From JBJENW01 sp051880395 (GTDB taxonomy: Bacteria; Bacillota; Clostridia; Lachnospirales; Lachnospiraceae): a stretch of 19,824 bases of DNA. This document shows positions 8,246 to 16,309 of this stretch, piece by piece. Under the pieces are notes generated by a model that saw only the letters and a list, made by a program, of their open reading frames with translations, was not told where the DNA came from and did not search any database. How positions within the stretch are numbered: position 1 is the stretch's first letter; each line of letters opens with the position of its first letter. The position numbers were made by a program, and so were the translations under genes. The DNA lies in NCBI GenBank assembly GCA_051880395.1, contig JBJENW010000085.1, forward strand, positions 1 through 19,824, in the 5' to 3' direction.

Positions 8246-8671
8246 TCACAAGAATGATACCACTCCCATGACACCACCGATCACAAACATGACTACACTG
8301 ATCAATCCGAAAATAACAGATAAAAACTTGACGATATACTGTTCTTCTTGCACAAAAACCATCGTTGGATTTTCCTTATTATAACGTAATACCACTGAAT
8401 CCCCTACGGCAAATTTCCGCCCCGAAGAAGAATAATGACTGGTCTTTCTATACTCTGTCCCGTTTACCCAATACGAATATACCGGCGCATAGGTACGGGA
8501 TCCATCGCTATGGCAGCATACATACTCCACAACTGTTGCCGTTGTCATACAATCGCACAGCAACGCTTTCTTTTTTCTACTCTTCACCAGAATGATCGGT
8601 ACGAGTGCAAATATCACACCGATCAGAAAAAACATCCCTGCAATCAGCAAGGTAACCTGTTGATCTTTCAT
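8246..8671 (-). CDS. DUF3592-family small membrane protein
   Basis: A 141-residue protein from the ATG at 8671. An ATG 15 bp further upstream is open in frame, but it overlaps the GGGAGG that serves as ribosome site, so the inner start is preferred. There is one helix near each end (about 6-28 and 112-137). Between them lies a small beta domain with the DUF3592 pattern: ATVVEY, YAPVYSYWVNGTEY, then VGDSVVLRYNKENP. This places the beta domain on one face of the membrane between two anchors. The function of the family is unknown. It is one of the five genes lying between MoxR and DUF58. Its own promoter is not clear; it may be read from the AAA_14 promoter upstream. Confidence 0.8.
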   Translation of the reverse strand: MKDQQVTLLIAGMFFLIGVIFALVPIILVKSRKKKALLCDCMTTATVVEYVCCHSDGSRTYAPVYSYWVNGTEYRKTSHYSSSGRKFAVGDSVVLRYNKENPTMVFVQEEQYIVKFLSVIFGLISVVMFVIGGVMGVVSFL

Positions 8672-8745
8672 GACGCTTCCTCCCATTCGATCTGCAAAAC
8701 TAATCCATTTCTTTCTTATATCTCATATACTGCTGCATTCCTATA

Positions 8746-10044
8746 TTACAAAAACATTGCCATATATAGAGGCAGCGTAATCTTCGTATCACTGACTCCC
8801 ACATTTCCGGAAATCAATTTATATGCATAAGGCGGATTGTATTGTTTGATAAAATTATTTAAAGAAAGCGTTGCACCATTTTTTGCCTTCACTTCCACTG
8901 GAATCACACTGCCATCTCGACTAAATAAAAACTCAATTTCCTGTGTATTCTTGTCATTTTTATAATAATTCAAAGTAAATCCTCGTTTGTTTAACAGATC
9001 AAACACAAGGTTTTCATAGATTCCGCCTTTTGCCGGTCCCGTCAGTGTATCTTTCAATAGCGCTGTCTGTGTCTCATAGCCATACATGGAAGTTAAAAGT
9101 CCGATATCCGTCACATACACCTTAAACTGCTCTGGTTTTTCATAAGCAATCAATGGAAACTGCGGTGTCGAAACATTCACGCACTCTGCGATCATTCCGG
9201 CATCCACCAGCCAATTCAGGCAATTCTCGTATCTTCTTGCATTTCCCTCTTTGCTCACCACCTTATATTGAAATTTCGTGTACTCTTTCGCAAGTTGTCT
9301 GGGAATCGAATTGTAGCAGTCACTGATTTTCTGCCGCATCGGTGTTGTGGCATAATGCTTGATATCCTCCTTATAACTTTCCATAATTTTCTTCTGTGTT
9401 GCATAGACATCTTGATAATTATTGGATTTCAAAAATACATTGACTGCCTCTGGCATCCCCCCTACAACAAGATATTCCCGCAAAAGTGCCATAAACTGTT
9501 CATGAATCCCAAACTCCACTTTTTCTTTCTGTAAAAAAGCTTCGCGCAGTATCTCCACTGCCTGTTCACTTTTCCCGACTGCCCATAAAAATTCCTCGAA
9601 ATCCAGTGAATACATATCCATGGTTCTCTCATATCCTACCGGAATGGATGCCATTTCCCGATAATGTAATCCCAATAATGAGCCGGATGCAATCACATCA
9701 TAAGAATCATCGATTGCCAGAAATTTTAATGCAGTTCTGGCATTCGGACATTCTTGAATCTCATCTAAAAAGATCAATGTATCGTGTTCTATAAAATGAA
9801 CATTTTTTACATACAAAGATATTTTTTTATAAATTTCTACTGCTTCCAGAGAGCCATCAAAAATTGCTTTATATTCTGGATTCTGGTAAAAATTTAAATA
9901 GATATATGCCGCATACTGTTCTCTTCCAAATTTATCTATAATAAATGTTTTTCCGATCTGCCTGGCTCCTTTTACCAAAAGACACTCTTTATTCTTTGTG
10001 TTTTTCCAGTTTAAAAGTGCATCATAAATTTTTCTTTTTAACAT
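8746..10044 (-). CDS. AAA_14 / DUF4143 ATP-binding protein
   Basis: The 432 residues match the common AAA_14 plus DUF4143 layout. Walker A is G26-A-R-Q-I-G-K-T33, Walker B IFLDE at 91-95, and a sensor-like IASGS at 118-122. The C-terminal domain contains E-I-E (369-371) and, after a turn, V-E-V-K (383-386). This resembles the core of a PD-(D/E)xK nuclease fold, as is usual for DUF4143. These proteins occur in many copies in gut anaerobes and archaea, often in variable regions. Their role is unresolved, with nuclease, defence or mobile-element links proposed. It is preceded by a consensus promoter with an overlapping inverted repeat, and is visibly AT-richer than the MoxR-cluster genes. The ribosome site is weak (GGCAGG about 8 nt before the ATG). 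It is probably a horizontally acquired, separately controlled unit. Confidence 0.9.
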   Translation of the reverse strand: MLKRKIYDALLNWKNTKNKECLLVKGARQIGKTFIIDKFGREQYAAYIYLNFYQNPEYKAIFDGSLEAVEIYKKISLYVKNVHFIEHDTLIFLDEIQECPNARTALKFLAIDDSYDVIASGSLLGLHYREMASIPVGYERTMDMYSLDFEEFLWAVGKSEQAVEILREAFLQKEKVEFGIHEQFMALLREYLVVGGMPEAVNVFLKSNNYQDVYATQKKIMESYKEDIKHYATTPMRQKISDCYNSIPRQLAKEYTKFQYKVVSKEGNARRYENCLNWLVDAGMIAECVNVSTPQFPLIAYEKPEQFKVYVTDIGLLTSMYGYETQTALLKDTLTGPAKGGIYENLVFDLLNKRGFTLNYYKNDKNTQEIEFLFSRDGSVIPVEVKAKNGATLSLNNFIKQYNPPYAYKLISGNVGVSDTKITLPLYMAMFL

Positions 10045-10100
10045 AACAAAAACCTGCCTTTTCTTAAATTTATACGCTTAAATCTCATAAAATCAATCGC

Positions 10101-10146
10101 AAAGAGACTCCAAAAGTATCTTTTATTTTATCTTTTGTATCTCTTT
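10101..10146. repeat. Interrupted inverted repeat over the AAA_14 promoter
   Basis: AAAGAGA (10101-10107) pairs with TCTCTTT (10140-10146), and CAAAAG (10111-10116) with CTTTTG (10132-10137), around a centre of 15 bp. The centre holds the -10 box (10125-10130), and the right arms fall in the promoter spacer. This is a typical position for a repressor operator. As RNA only the left part would be transcribed, so a DNA-level role is more likely than a hairpin. Confidence 0.55.
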
Positions 10147-10153
10147 ACGTCAA
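10125..10153 (-). promoter_or_regulatory. Promoter of the AAA_14 gene
   Basis: On the minus strand TTGACG (plus 10148-10153) and TAAAAT (plus 10125-10130) are separated by 17 bp. Both differ from consensus at one position. The predicted start is about 10118, giving a leader of about 75 nt before the ATG at 10044. This makes the AAA_14 gene independent of the MoxR cluster. Confidence 0.7.
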
Positions 10154-10171
10154 TAGATAACGCATCTTTTT

Positions 10172-10240
10172 TGACGATGTTTTTTGTTTTTTTGCACTTT
10201 TTTTGATGATAATTCTTTTGTTTTTTGCACTTTTCTCTTG
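10172..10240. repeat. Two imperfect ~33-bp direct repeats in a T-rich intergenic stretch
   Basis: On the plus strand, TGACGAT (172-178 of this kb) followed by T tracts and TTTTTTGCACTTTT is repeated as TGATGAT, T tracts and TTTTTTGCACTTTT. The GCAC cores are at 10194-10197 and 10227-10230, 33 bp apart. Both copies lie between the lipoprotein stop and the AAA_14 promoter. The region is very T-rich on the plus strand, so part of the likeness may be composition only. Confidence 0.4.
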
Positions 10241-10252
10241 ATTTGTTTTGTT

Positions 10253-10678
10253 CTAATACTTATAAGTGTAAATCGTACACCGCTTCCCATTCTCCACACT
10301 CGCATCTAAAAGTTCGAGCGTTTTTGGATCGTTTTCGATATGTAGATCACACTTGGAACCATCCTCAAAGGAAACCGTCAGGTCGGTGCAGATTCGTTTG
10401 TTTGCTATCTGCGACTCAGAAATTGTTTTTTCCGTCACACTTGCCTGTTCCGGAAAAAGATTGCAAAATTTTGCGTTCGAATCAAAGTTCCCTTTCCCGG
10501 TATCGATGCTTTTTTCCCCTTCAAAATTCTCATAGGAATAGGCTTCCGGTATCGGCATTTGGTCGATATCTTCTAATGAAATACTCGTCTTTTCTACTGT
10601 ATTTTTTCCACAGCCAAGAAACAACATGCCTGTCACAAAAACAGTCCCCAGCGTTACCATAATTTTTGATTTTTTCAT
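10253..10678 (-). CDS. Small predicted lipoprotein
   Basis: 141 residues with a lipoprotein-type signal: a KKSK start, a hydrophobic stretch (about 7-21) and F20-L-G-C23 as lipobox. The Phe at -3 is less usual. The mature part is soluble. It has four further cysteines (in KFCNL, RICTD, SKCDL and KRCTI) that could form two disulphides on the outside. I do not recognise the family. The start follows the stop of the 98-residue membrane protein by 3 bp, with AAAGGTGG as ribosome site, so the two genes are translationally linked. With the VanZ-like gene before them they form a three-gene surface-protein group. No terminator is evident after it. Confidence 0.7.
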   Translation of the reverse strand: MKKSKIMVTLGTVFVTGMLFLGCGKNTVEKTSISLEDIDQMPIPEAYSYENFEGEKSIDTGKGNFDSNAKFCNLFPEQASVTEKTISESQIANKRICTDLTVSFEDGSKCDLHIENDPKTLELLDASVENGKRCTIYTYKY

Positions 10679-10681
10679 GTC

Positions 10682-10978
10682 TTATTCCACCTTTCCGTCT
10701 TTTCTTTTACAGACAAGCGCACTGATCAGAAATCCGATCACACCGCCTAGTGCCGCCGTCCCGATAAACAACAGTACGAATTCTGCCATAAAATTGGTAC
10801 GAACATTCGATATGATTTCGCAAACCACATACACAAGCAGACTGATTCCTGCTGCCACCATGCTTTTTTTCGTTTTCCTTAACATCATGCCAACCCACAC
10901 TGCACACACCACACCAATCAGCAAAAAAATCACACTGTCTGATTCCAACAACTCCTGCAAAATTGAAAAATACCTCAT
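10682..10978 (-). CDS. Small three-helix membrane protein, unknown function
   Basis: 98 residues from the ATG at 10978. An ATG 6 bp upstream is in frame but lies one base after GGAGG, too close for initiation, while 10978 has the right spacing. Hydrophobic segments run at about residues 15-33, 39-58 and 65-88, with a charged C-terminus (KRKDGKVE). I recognise no family or motif. It lies 39 bp after the VanZ-like gene and 3 bp before the lipoprotein. This spacing suggests one transcript and possibly one membrane complex with its neighbours. Confidence 0.65.
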   Translation of the reverse strand: MRYFSILQELLESDSVIFLLIGVVCAVWVGMMLRKTKKSMVAAGISLLVYVVCEIISNVRTNFMAEFVLLFIGTAALGGVIGFLISALVCKRKDGKVE

Positions 10979-11017
10979 ACCCATTCCTCCTTTTATACTC
11001 CACTTACTCCAACTGAT

Positions 11018-12067
11018 TTACTGAAATTCCTTCAAAATTTCTTTCTTTATCCGCTGATAATCCTCTGCGACCTCATCCTTATGTTTCTGTAACTCAGAAT
11101 CCAGGTCCATAAAATCGACACTGTTTTGATATCCTGCTTTTCCCCAATATAACGCATTCTGATCGTAATCATACAACAGATGATCCACATCCGAAATGGA
11201 AAAGTCCTCTCTCAAGGTAAGCGTCTGCGGAGAAGTAAATACCACTTCTATACAGCAGTTTTTTTGATTTGGAAGCTCTTTTTGCGAAATCTTTTGTGGT
11301 TTGAATCTATGACCACCACAATTTATAAGCTGACACTCAAAATCCGCGTAAAGCTCCGATGCGGTATCCCCACTCTTTTTCTCTCCCTCTGCATAAAGAT
11401 TCGTTTCTAAGATGTACGCTTGTACCGGCTCGATTCCATACTCTAGTGTATCATCCTGCATCGAATCGTTCTCTCCTACCAGATAGATTCCGGTAAAACA
11501 GATCATAAAAGAGAGCAGCAAAGCCAAAAAAGAATGTACCGATTTTTTCCAGTTTTTTTGAATTTCCCAAACTACTGTATAGCAGATATACCCCGCCAAC
11601 GTTCCATACGCATTCATCAAAATATCATCTATTTCTGAAAAACGTCCGCCAAATGCCTGCAGCAATTCAATAAAACCAGACGTCAAAGCTCCGATCAAAA
11701 GTGCTTTTTTCCAACTCCATTTTTCCGAAGGAAATACGATCGGCAGTAAAAAACCATACGGCACAAACAGAACACAGTTTAATATGACCGGAACAATCGA
11801 GCTATTGATAAAAGGAATCAGATGACAGCTCAAATTCTCCAATCCAAACTTTAACTCAAAAATACCGGTAATCTGTAAAAGTTCCATGATATAGACGCAA
11901 AACAGATATTCTGCCAGCCACTTCCAAGAAACAGCTTTTCGTTTTCGTATAAGAAACAAGAAAAGAAGAAGCACCACATACACAATCGTTCCTTTGGCAA
12001 AAGCTGATTTCAGCATCCATATGCTTTTTATAATATCATTCGAAATATAACCGATATAATCACTCAC
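11018..12067 (-). CDS. VanZ-like membrane protein with a C-terminal extracellular domain
   Basis: 349 residues starting with GTG at 12067. An overlapping ATG is out of frame and is followed directly by TGA. AAGGAG lies just upstream, only 4-5 nt from the GTG. Residues 1-198 hold about five membrane helices and the VanZ motifs: N97-C-V-L-F-V-P-Y-G105, S130-G-F-I-E-L-L-Q137 and E146-D-D-I-L-M-N-A-Y-G155. VanZ relatives lower sensitivity to teicoplanin or lipoglycopeptides and belong to a broader polytopic family of unclear biochemistry. Residues about 200-349 form an added, probably extracellular domain with cysteines and an acidic C-terminal helix that I do not recognise. The usual VanZ protein is about 160-200 residues, so this one is extended. 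It begins 16 bp after MoxR and is the first gene between MoxR and DUF58. Confidence 0.87.
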   Translation of the reverse strand: MSDYIGYISNDIIKSIWMLKSAFAKGTIVYVVLLLFLFLIRKRKAVSWKWLAEYLFCVYIMELLQITGIFELKFGLENLSCHLIPFINSSIVPVILNCVLFVPYGFLLPIVFPSEKWSWKKALLIGALTSGFIELLQAFGGRFSEIDDILMNAYGTLAGYICYTVVWEIQKNWKKSVHSFLALLLSFMICFTGIYLVGENDSMQDDTLEYGIEPVQAYILETNLYAEGEKKSGDTASELYADFECQLINCGGHRFKPQKISQKELPNQKNCCIEVVFTSPQTLTLREDFSISDVDHLLYDYDQNALYWGKAGYQNSVDFMDLDSELQKHKDEVAEDYQRIKKEILKEFQ

Positions 12068-12083
12068 ATTTCTCCTTCTTTCC

Positions 12084-13064
12084 TTACACTGTCTTAATAT
12101 TCTCGATGATCTGTTGTACCACGCCGTCCGCCGTCATTCCATCGGAAAGCGCCTCAAAATTCAGACTCAGCCGATGCCGCAGTGCCGGATATGCCACGAA
12201 TCGAACATCCTCAAACGAAACGTTATAGCGTCCTTCTAAGAATGCACGTGCTTTCGCAGTTTTAATGATTGCCTGCGCCGCACGCGGGCTGGCTCCGGTC
12301 TGCACGTATTTTTTCGTGATTTCCGGTGCATCGGTACGTTCCGGATGCGTATCCACAACAATCGATAGTGCATAATCCATGACCGCATCCGACATCGGCA
12401 TCTCCCGGATCAACTGCCGGATCTCGATGATTTCTTCACCAGTTAAAACCGAATTCAATGTCACTTTTTTATTGGTAACCGTCAGATCCATGATCTGTTT
12501 TAATTCTTCTTTACTCGGAAACTCCACCAGAAGTTTTAATAGAAAACGGTCTAACTGCGCCTCCGGCAGCGGATACGTTCCCTCGTTTTCAATCGGGTTC
12601 TGCGTGGCGAGCACCAGAAACGGCTGCGGCATCGCGTAGGTTTCTTTTCCTACTGTGACCGTTTTTTCCTGCATCGCCTCTAGCAGCGCGGACTGCGTTT
12701 TCGGTGTCGCTCGGTTGATTTCATCTGCCAACACGATATTCGCAAAAATCGGTCCTGGCTGAAACTCAAACACATTATTTCCGTCTTTCTTGATGATCAG
12801 ATTCGTACCTGTCACATCCGCCGGCATCAGATCCGGTGTAAACTGAATTCGGGAAAACGAAGTCGATAACACCTTCGAAAATGCTTTTACCAGCTCCGTC
12901 TTTCCCAGTCCCGGCACACCCTCTAACAGGACATTTCCATCTGCAAGCACTGCCAAAAGCACCTGCCGGATGATCTCTTTTTGTCCGATGATTCCTTTTG
13001 CGATTTCTGCCTCACATGCCTTCACTTTTTCTATCATGTTCTGAATATTCTTCTCGTCTATCAT
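12084..13064 (-). CDS. MoxR-family AAA+ ATPase
   Basis: The 326-residue protein has all MoxR landmarks: Walker A G49-V-P-G-L-G-K-T56, TPDLMPADVTG (76-86), Walker B L112-A-D-E-I-N-R-A119, sensor 1 ATQNPIE (153-159), LDRF (171-174) and a sensor-2 SPRA near 263. MoxR proteins form hexameric ATP-driven chaperones that mature or remodel partner complexes, typically through VWA-containing proteins. It is cytoplasmic. Its stated partners are present: a DUF58 protein and a VWA membrane protein on the same strand, but 3.9 and 5.9 kb downstream. The preceding gene stops 9 bp before this start, and the stop codon itself overlaps the TTAGGAGG ribosome site, so expression is coupled. This is the best-recognised member of the cluster. 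Confidence 0.95.
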   Translation of the reverse strand: MIDEKNIQNMIEKVKACEAEIAKGIIGQKEIIRQVLLAVLADGNVLLEGVPGLGKTELVKAFSKVLSTSFSRIQFTPDLMPADVTGTNLIIKKDGNNVFEFQPGPIFANIVLADEINRATPKTQSALLEAMQEKTVTVGKETYAMPQPFLVLATQNPIENEGTYPLPEAQLDRFLLKLLVEFPSKEELKQIMDLTVTNKKVTLNSVLTGEEIIEIRQLIREMPMSDAVMDYALSIVVDTHPERTDAPEITKKYVQTGASPRAAQAIIKTAKARAFLEGRYNVSFEDVRFVAYPALRHRLSLNFEALSDGMTADGVVQQIIENIKTV

Positions 13065-13073
13065 CTCAACCTC

Positions 13074-14474
13074 CTAATTTAATCCCGAAAAATACTGCTT
13101 GATCTTTTCTTTCATCTCCGCCGGATACTGCGCGCGCTCCGTCTGCTGCAACGCCTTCTGTTTGTACTGGGCAGACACTTTTCCATATTCCACTCTATCG
13201 CCTTCCCATCCGTTTGTTTGCTCTGATTTTTCACGCTGACTATCCGTCTCATTTCCATTTGCTTTTCCGGTTAAATTCTTGTCATCTCCCACCTTTCCTT
13301 TCGGAATCGTGATGGGCTCTCCCTCCTGGAGTTTCCCTTCTTTTCCTTCCTTTCCTCCACGATTCCAGCCCTGACCATGGCCGGATTCGTTTCCTTGTCC
13401 GGTCTCGCCAGTTCCTTGTCCAGCATCTCCCTGACCATTTGCTCCAGAGCCAGTATTTCCTGTTCCACTGCTTCCCTGTTCATTGTTATTTCCCCCATTC
13501 TTTCCCTCTGTATTGTTCGTTTCCGATTCTTTCCCAGAAGATGCGCCGGACGAACTTTCCCCGCTTGCTTGACCGGATGACCCGTTTTGTCCCTGCCAAG
13601 CAGACGCATTCTTTGATGCATCTGTATTTTCAGAACTTCCAGTTTGTCCCTGCTTTTGCTGTTGGTTCGCTATCTGCTGTTCCTGGCCGCTCTGTCCGGC
13701 TTTTTCCCCTGCCCTCCTGGCCTCTTTTTCAAGCATCTTTGCAAGGTCTTTCTTTTTTGTCTGCTCCCCTGCACTCTGCAATTTTTTCTGCAAACGCGCT
13801 TGTGCCTGCTGCAGCTGCTGCTTCGTTTTTGCCTCTTTAAACTGCTTACGTGCGGTCTCAAACATTTCTTTTACTGCTGCACACTCTTTTTTCGACAGCC
13901 CTGTTTGTTTTTCCAGTTTCTTTTCCACTTTTTTTAAATGGGAATCCTCCGCCTTTTTTTCTTTTACAAGTGCATATTGCTCGGATGCCGTCTGGCGTGC
14001 TGGTGTCTCCAAAAATTGACTTGCCAGACACAAAAGTGTTAAAAAAGTGAACAGGCATACCCACTTTTTCGAAACAGAAATTGGAAACTGTTCTTTCACC
14101 GAAAATGTTTCCATCTGCCGACATGCATCTGCTTTCTGCAAACCGGCAAATACATTGTCTTCTCCAACCAGCGCAAAGGCTGTTGAAAATTTTTCCTGAT
14201 AGCCGCGGCTGTCCGCCAAAAGTGCCGCTTTTTCTCTCGTGGGTGTTTTTCGAATTCCCCAAAACAAACCGATCAAAACAGAAATCAGCAGAACTCCGAT
14301 TTCTATCTGATAAACCGCATAAAATGGAATCAGACACGATACCAGCGAAAGGAACAGACATACTCCGACGCCTACGATCATTGATATGCCGACGTAATGA
14401 ATCAGACATTGCAGTCGCAGCCTTCGGCGGATTTTCTGAATAAATTCCCGGATTTGTTTTTCTACGTCATCCAT
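13074..14474 (-). CDS. DUF4175-like membrane protein with coiled coil and Gly/Ser/Asn/Gln-rich linker
   Basis: 466 residues from the ATG at 14474. An upstream GTG in frame overlaps the GGGGAGG site and is rejected. Helices lie near residues 25-48 and 55-74, with a third at about 137-155. Then comes a Lys/Gln/Glu-rich coiled coil (about 165-265) and a low-complexity linker of about 130 residues, rich in Gly, Ser, Asn and Gln. A conserved-looking C-terminal end contains YKQKALQQTERAQYPAEMKE and a terminal IKQYFSGL. That end resembles the YxxA...YP...V..YF tail of DUF4175-type proteins encoded in MoxR/VWA operons of other phyla. Family assignment is by context and tail and is not certain. It could span between the membrane and MoxR or DUF58, with the linker as a flexible tether. 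It starts 12 bp after the permease. Confidence 0.72.
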   Translation of the reverse strand: MDDVEKQIREFIQKIRRRLRLQCLIHYVGISMIVGVGVCLFLSLVSCLIPFYAVYQIEIGVLLISVLIGLFWGIRKTPTREKAALLADSRGYQEKFSTAFALVGEDNVFAGLQKADACRQMETFSVKEQFPISVSKKWVCLFTFLTLLCLASQFLETPARQTASEQYALVKEKKAEDSHLKKVEKKLEKQTGLSKKECAAVKEMFETARKQFKEAKTKQQLQQAQARLQKKLQSAGEQTKKKDLAKMLEKEARRAGEKAGQSGQEQQIANQQQKQGQTGSSENTDASKNASAWQGQNGSSGQASGESSSGASSGKESETNNTEGKNGGNNNEQGSSGTGNTGSGANGQGDAGQGTGETGQGNESGHGQGWNRGGKEGKEGKLQEGEPITIPKGKVGDDKNLTGKANGNETDSQREKSEQTNGWEGDRVEYGKVSAQYKQKALQQTERAQYPAEMKEKIKQYFSGLN

Positions 14475-14486
14475 AGGCACCTCCCC

Positions 14487-15365
14487 TTACTTTTGTTTTC
14501 TCTTTTCCCCAGGATTTAACCGCATTGCAGCGATACGCAAAAATACGTATGCAATGATCAGATTACACACAACCGTAAACGGAATCCAGACCGGATAAAG
14601 TTTCTCCAAAATCAAAATACTTTTTCCGGTGTCTGCCATGATTTCTGCCATTCCTGTTCCATAAAGCATCTCTGGGAAAAAATCAAAAAACGGAGCATAT
14701 GGATTCAACACCAGCCAAAAACCTGCTGCCCCCAGATTCGCATGTCCTGAACCTGCCACTACTGCATCTACTTTTGCTGAAACAGTTAAGGAAAATCCCA
14801 CGATCGTCACAATGATGATACCGATACCGATCGTCATTGTAATGATGCTGGAAATCACCGATTTTTTTACCAGACTCGAACAGAAAATTCCAACACTTCC
14901 GACATACATTCCGATGTAAAACAACAGCAAAAGAAATTCCACCAGTTTCCACCAGCTGATTCCGCCAAAAAGCAGCGGTACTGACAACACCGGTATACTA
15001 GAGATCAAATACATCAAAACCACCGCCATCGTCGCCTGCAGTTTTCCAAATATGATTGCCATCGGTTTCATCGGAGTTGTCAGCATCAGATCCAGTGTCT
15101 GTCTCTCCCTCTCTCCGGATATGGAACCAGATGTCATGATCGGCACGAGCAGACTTAACAGAACGCATTCCATTGCTGCTAATATCGGAAACAGTCTGAC
15201 CACTCGATCGTATGCATAACCGCCTCCAATATCACTTTCGATCGAAAGAAAATTGAAAAACACGATCAGACCAAGTGCCACATTTACACCCAGAACTGCC
15301 CATGACATCCGTATACTGCGCGCGCCTGTCTTTAATTCTTTTTGTAAAATCGGATTTTTTCTCAT
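14487..15365 (-). CDS. ABC-2-type transporter permease
   Basis: 292 residues with six predicted membrane helices: about 20-38, 59-79, 104-130, 137-160, 168-193 and 255-280. The loop before helix 3 has the ABC-2 signature SGSISGERERQTLDLMLTTP, which contacts the ATPase. Members export lipids, polysaccharide, peptides or drugs, or energise Na+ efflux (NatB-like). The start codon overlaps the stop of the ATPase gene by 4 bp (ATGA, 15362-15365), so the two are made together as one transporter. The extracellular loop between helices 5 and 6 is long (about 60 residues). The substrate is unknown. The same pairing with MoxR, DUF58 and VWA genes occurs in several phyla, where the ABC pair often comes first. 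Confidence 0.92.
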   Translation of the reverse strand: MRKNPILQKELKTGARSIRMSWAVLGVNVALGLIVFFNFLSIESDIGGGYAYDRVVRLFPILAAMECVLLSLLVPIMTSGSISGERERQTLDLMLTTPMKPMAIIFGKLQATMAVVLMYLISSIPVLSVPLLFGGISWWKLVEFLLLLFYIGMYVGSVGIFCSSLVKKSVISSIITMTIGIGIIIVTIVGFSLTVSAKVDAVVAGSGHANLGAAGFWLVLNPYAPFFDFFPEMLYGTGMAEIMADTGKSILILEKLYPVWIPFTVVCNLIIAYVFLRIAAMRLNPGEKRKQK

Positions 15366-16309
15366 GACGCCTCTCCTTTCGTAATCTCCAAAAATACAGA
15401 TTCCAAATCTTCTTTTTCCCGATAAAACTGGCTGACCAGAATCTGTCTTTCCAACAGATGTTTTAATACCTGTGCCGCCTGTGTCTCATCGCCCGCAAAC
15501 GTTACCAGTATCTCCTCCTCTGTAAATGTTACTTTCTGCACCAGAGGCTCTTCCTGTAAAATTGTAGAAATATAATCGTGAAATGCTTCTTTTTCCATCT
15601 CCGACGAAAACGCCCGGATCCGAATCGGCTGCATTCCCTGACTCTTTTGCATGACCTCGTCCACAGAACCGCTCACAATCAGATGTCCATGCTCCATGAT
15701 TCCGATATTTGTACACATTTCCGCCAGCTCCGGAAGAATATGGGAACTAATCATAATCGTTTTTCCCATCGCACTTAAGTTTTTCAATACTTCTTTCATC
15801 TCAAACCGCGCACGGGGATCCAACCCCGAATTCGGCTCATCCAACACTAAGAGATTTGGATTGTGGATCAACGCCCGTGCTACACAAAGACGCTGCTTCA
15901 TACCGCGGGAAAGGTGATCGACAAATTCCTCTTTTTTATCACTGAGATTCACAAGCTCTAGCAGCCCCTCAGAAACCGCGTCTACCTCCTTGGCCGTCAT
16001 TCCATACATAGTTCCATAAAATTCCATGTATTCCATCACTTTCAGATTATCATACACACCGAAAAAATCCGGAACATATCCAATTTTTCGTTTTCTCGCA
16101 TCTAAATCTGCTCCCGCATCGATTCCTTCGATCAATACGTTTCCCTCCGTCGGTGCTAAAAGTCCGCAGATCATACGCATTGTCGTCGTTTTTCCCGCTC
16201 CGTTTGGTCCGACGAAACCAAAAATTTCTCCCTTTCCGATATGTAGATTTAAATGGTCAACGGCCAAAAACGTACCGTATTTTTTTGTCAGATTTTGAAT
16301 GGTGATCAT
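15362..16309 (-). CDS. ABC transporter ATP-binding protein
   Basis: 315 residues. Walker A is G34-P-N-G-A-G-K-T-T42, the signature L133-S-R-G-M-K-Q-R140, Walker B L153-L-V-L-D-E-P159, and the switch histidine H190. At the Q-loop position the sequence reads YVPDFFGVYDN, with Asp where Gln or Glu is usual. This variation is common in ABC-2 exporters of this subgroup. About 85 C-terminal residues beyond the nucleotide domain resemble the DUF4162-type extension. It partners with the permease whose gene overlaps its stop by 4 bp. It starts directly after the TAA of the preceding gene, and its ribosome site lies within that gene's last codons. Confidence 0.94.
   Translation of the reverse strand: MITIQNLTKKYGTFLAVDHLNLHIGKGEIFGFVGPNGAGKTTTMRMICGLLAPTEGNVLIEGIDAGADLDARKRKIGYVPDFFGVYDNLKVMEYMEFYGTMYGMTAKEVDAVSEGLLELVNLSDKKEEFVDHLSRGMKQRLCVARALIHNPNLLVLDEPNSGLDPRARFEMKEVLKNLSAMGKTIMISSHILPELAEMCTNIGIMEHGHLIVSGSVDEVMQKSQGMQPIRIRAFSSEMEKEAFHDYISTILQEEPLVQKVTFTEEEILVTFAGDETQAAQVLKHLLERQILVSQFYREKEDLESVFLEITKGEAS

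Noticed and set aside
13271..13861. Several open frames opposite or beside the low-complexity linker
   Set aside because: They are shadows of the repetitive Gly/Ser/Gln coding sequence and have no ribosome sites.
14475..14480. GTG start two codons upstream for the DUF4175-like protein
   Set aside because: The GTG overlaps the GGGGAGG ribosome site; the ATG at 14474 is correctly spaced.
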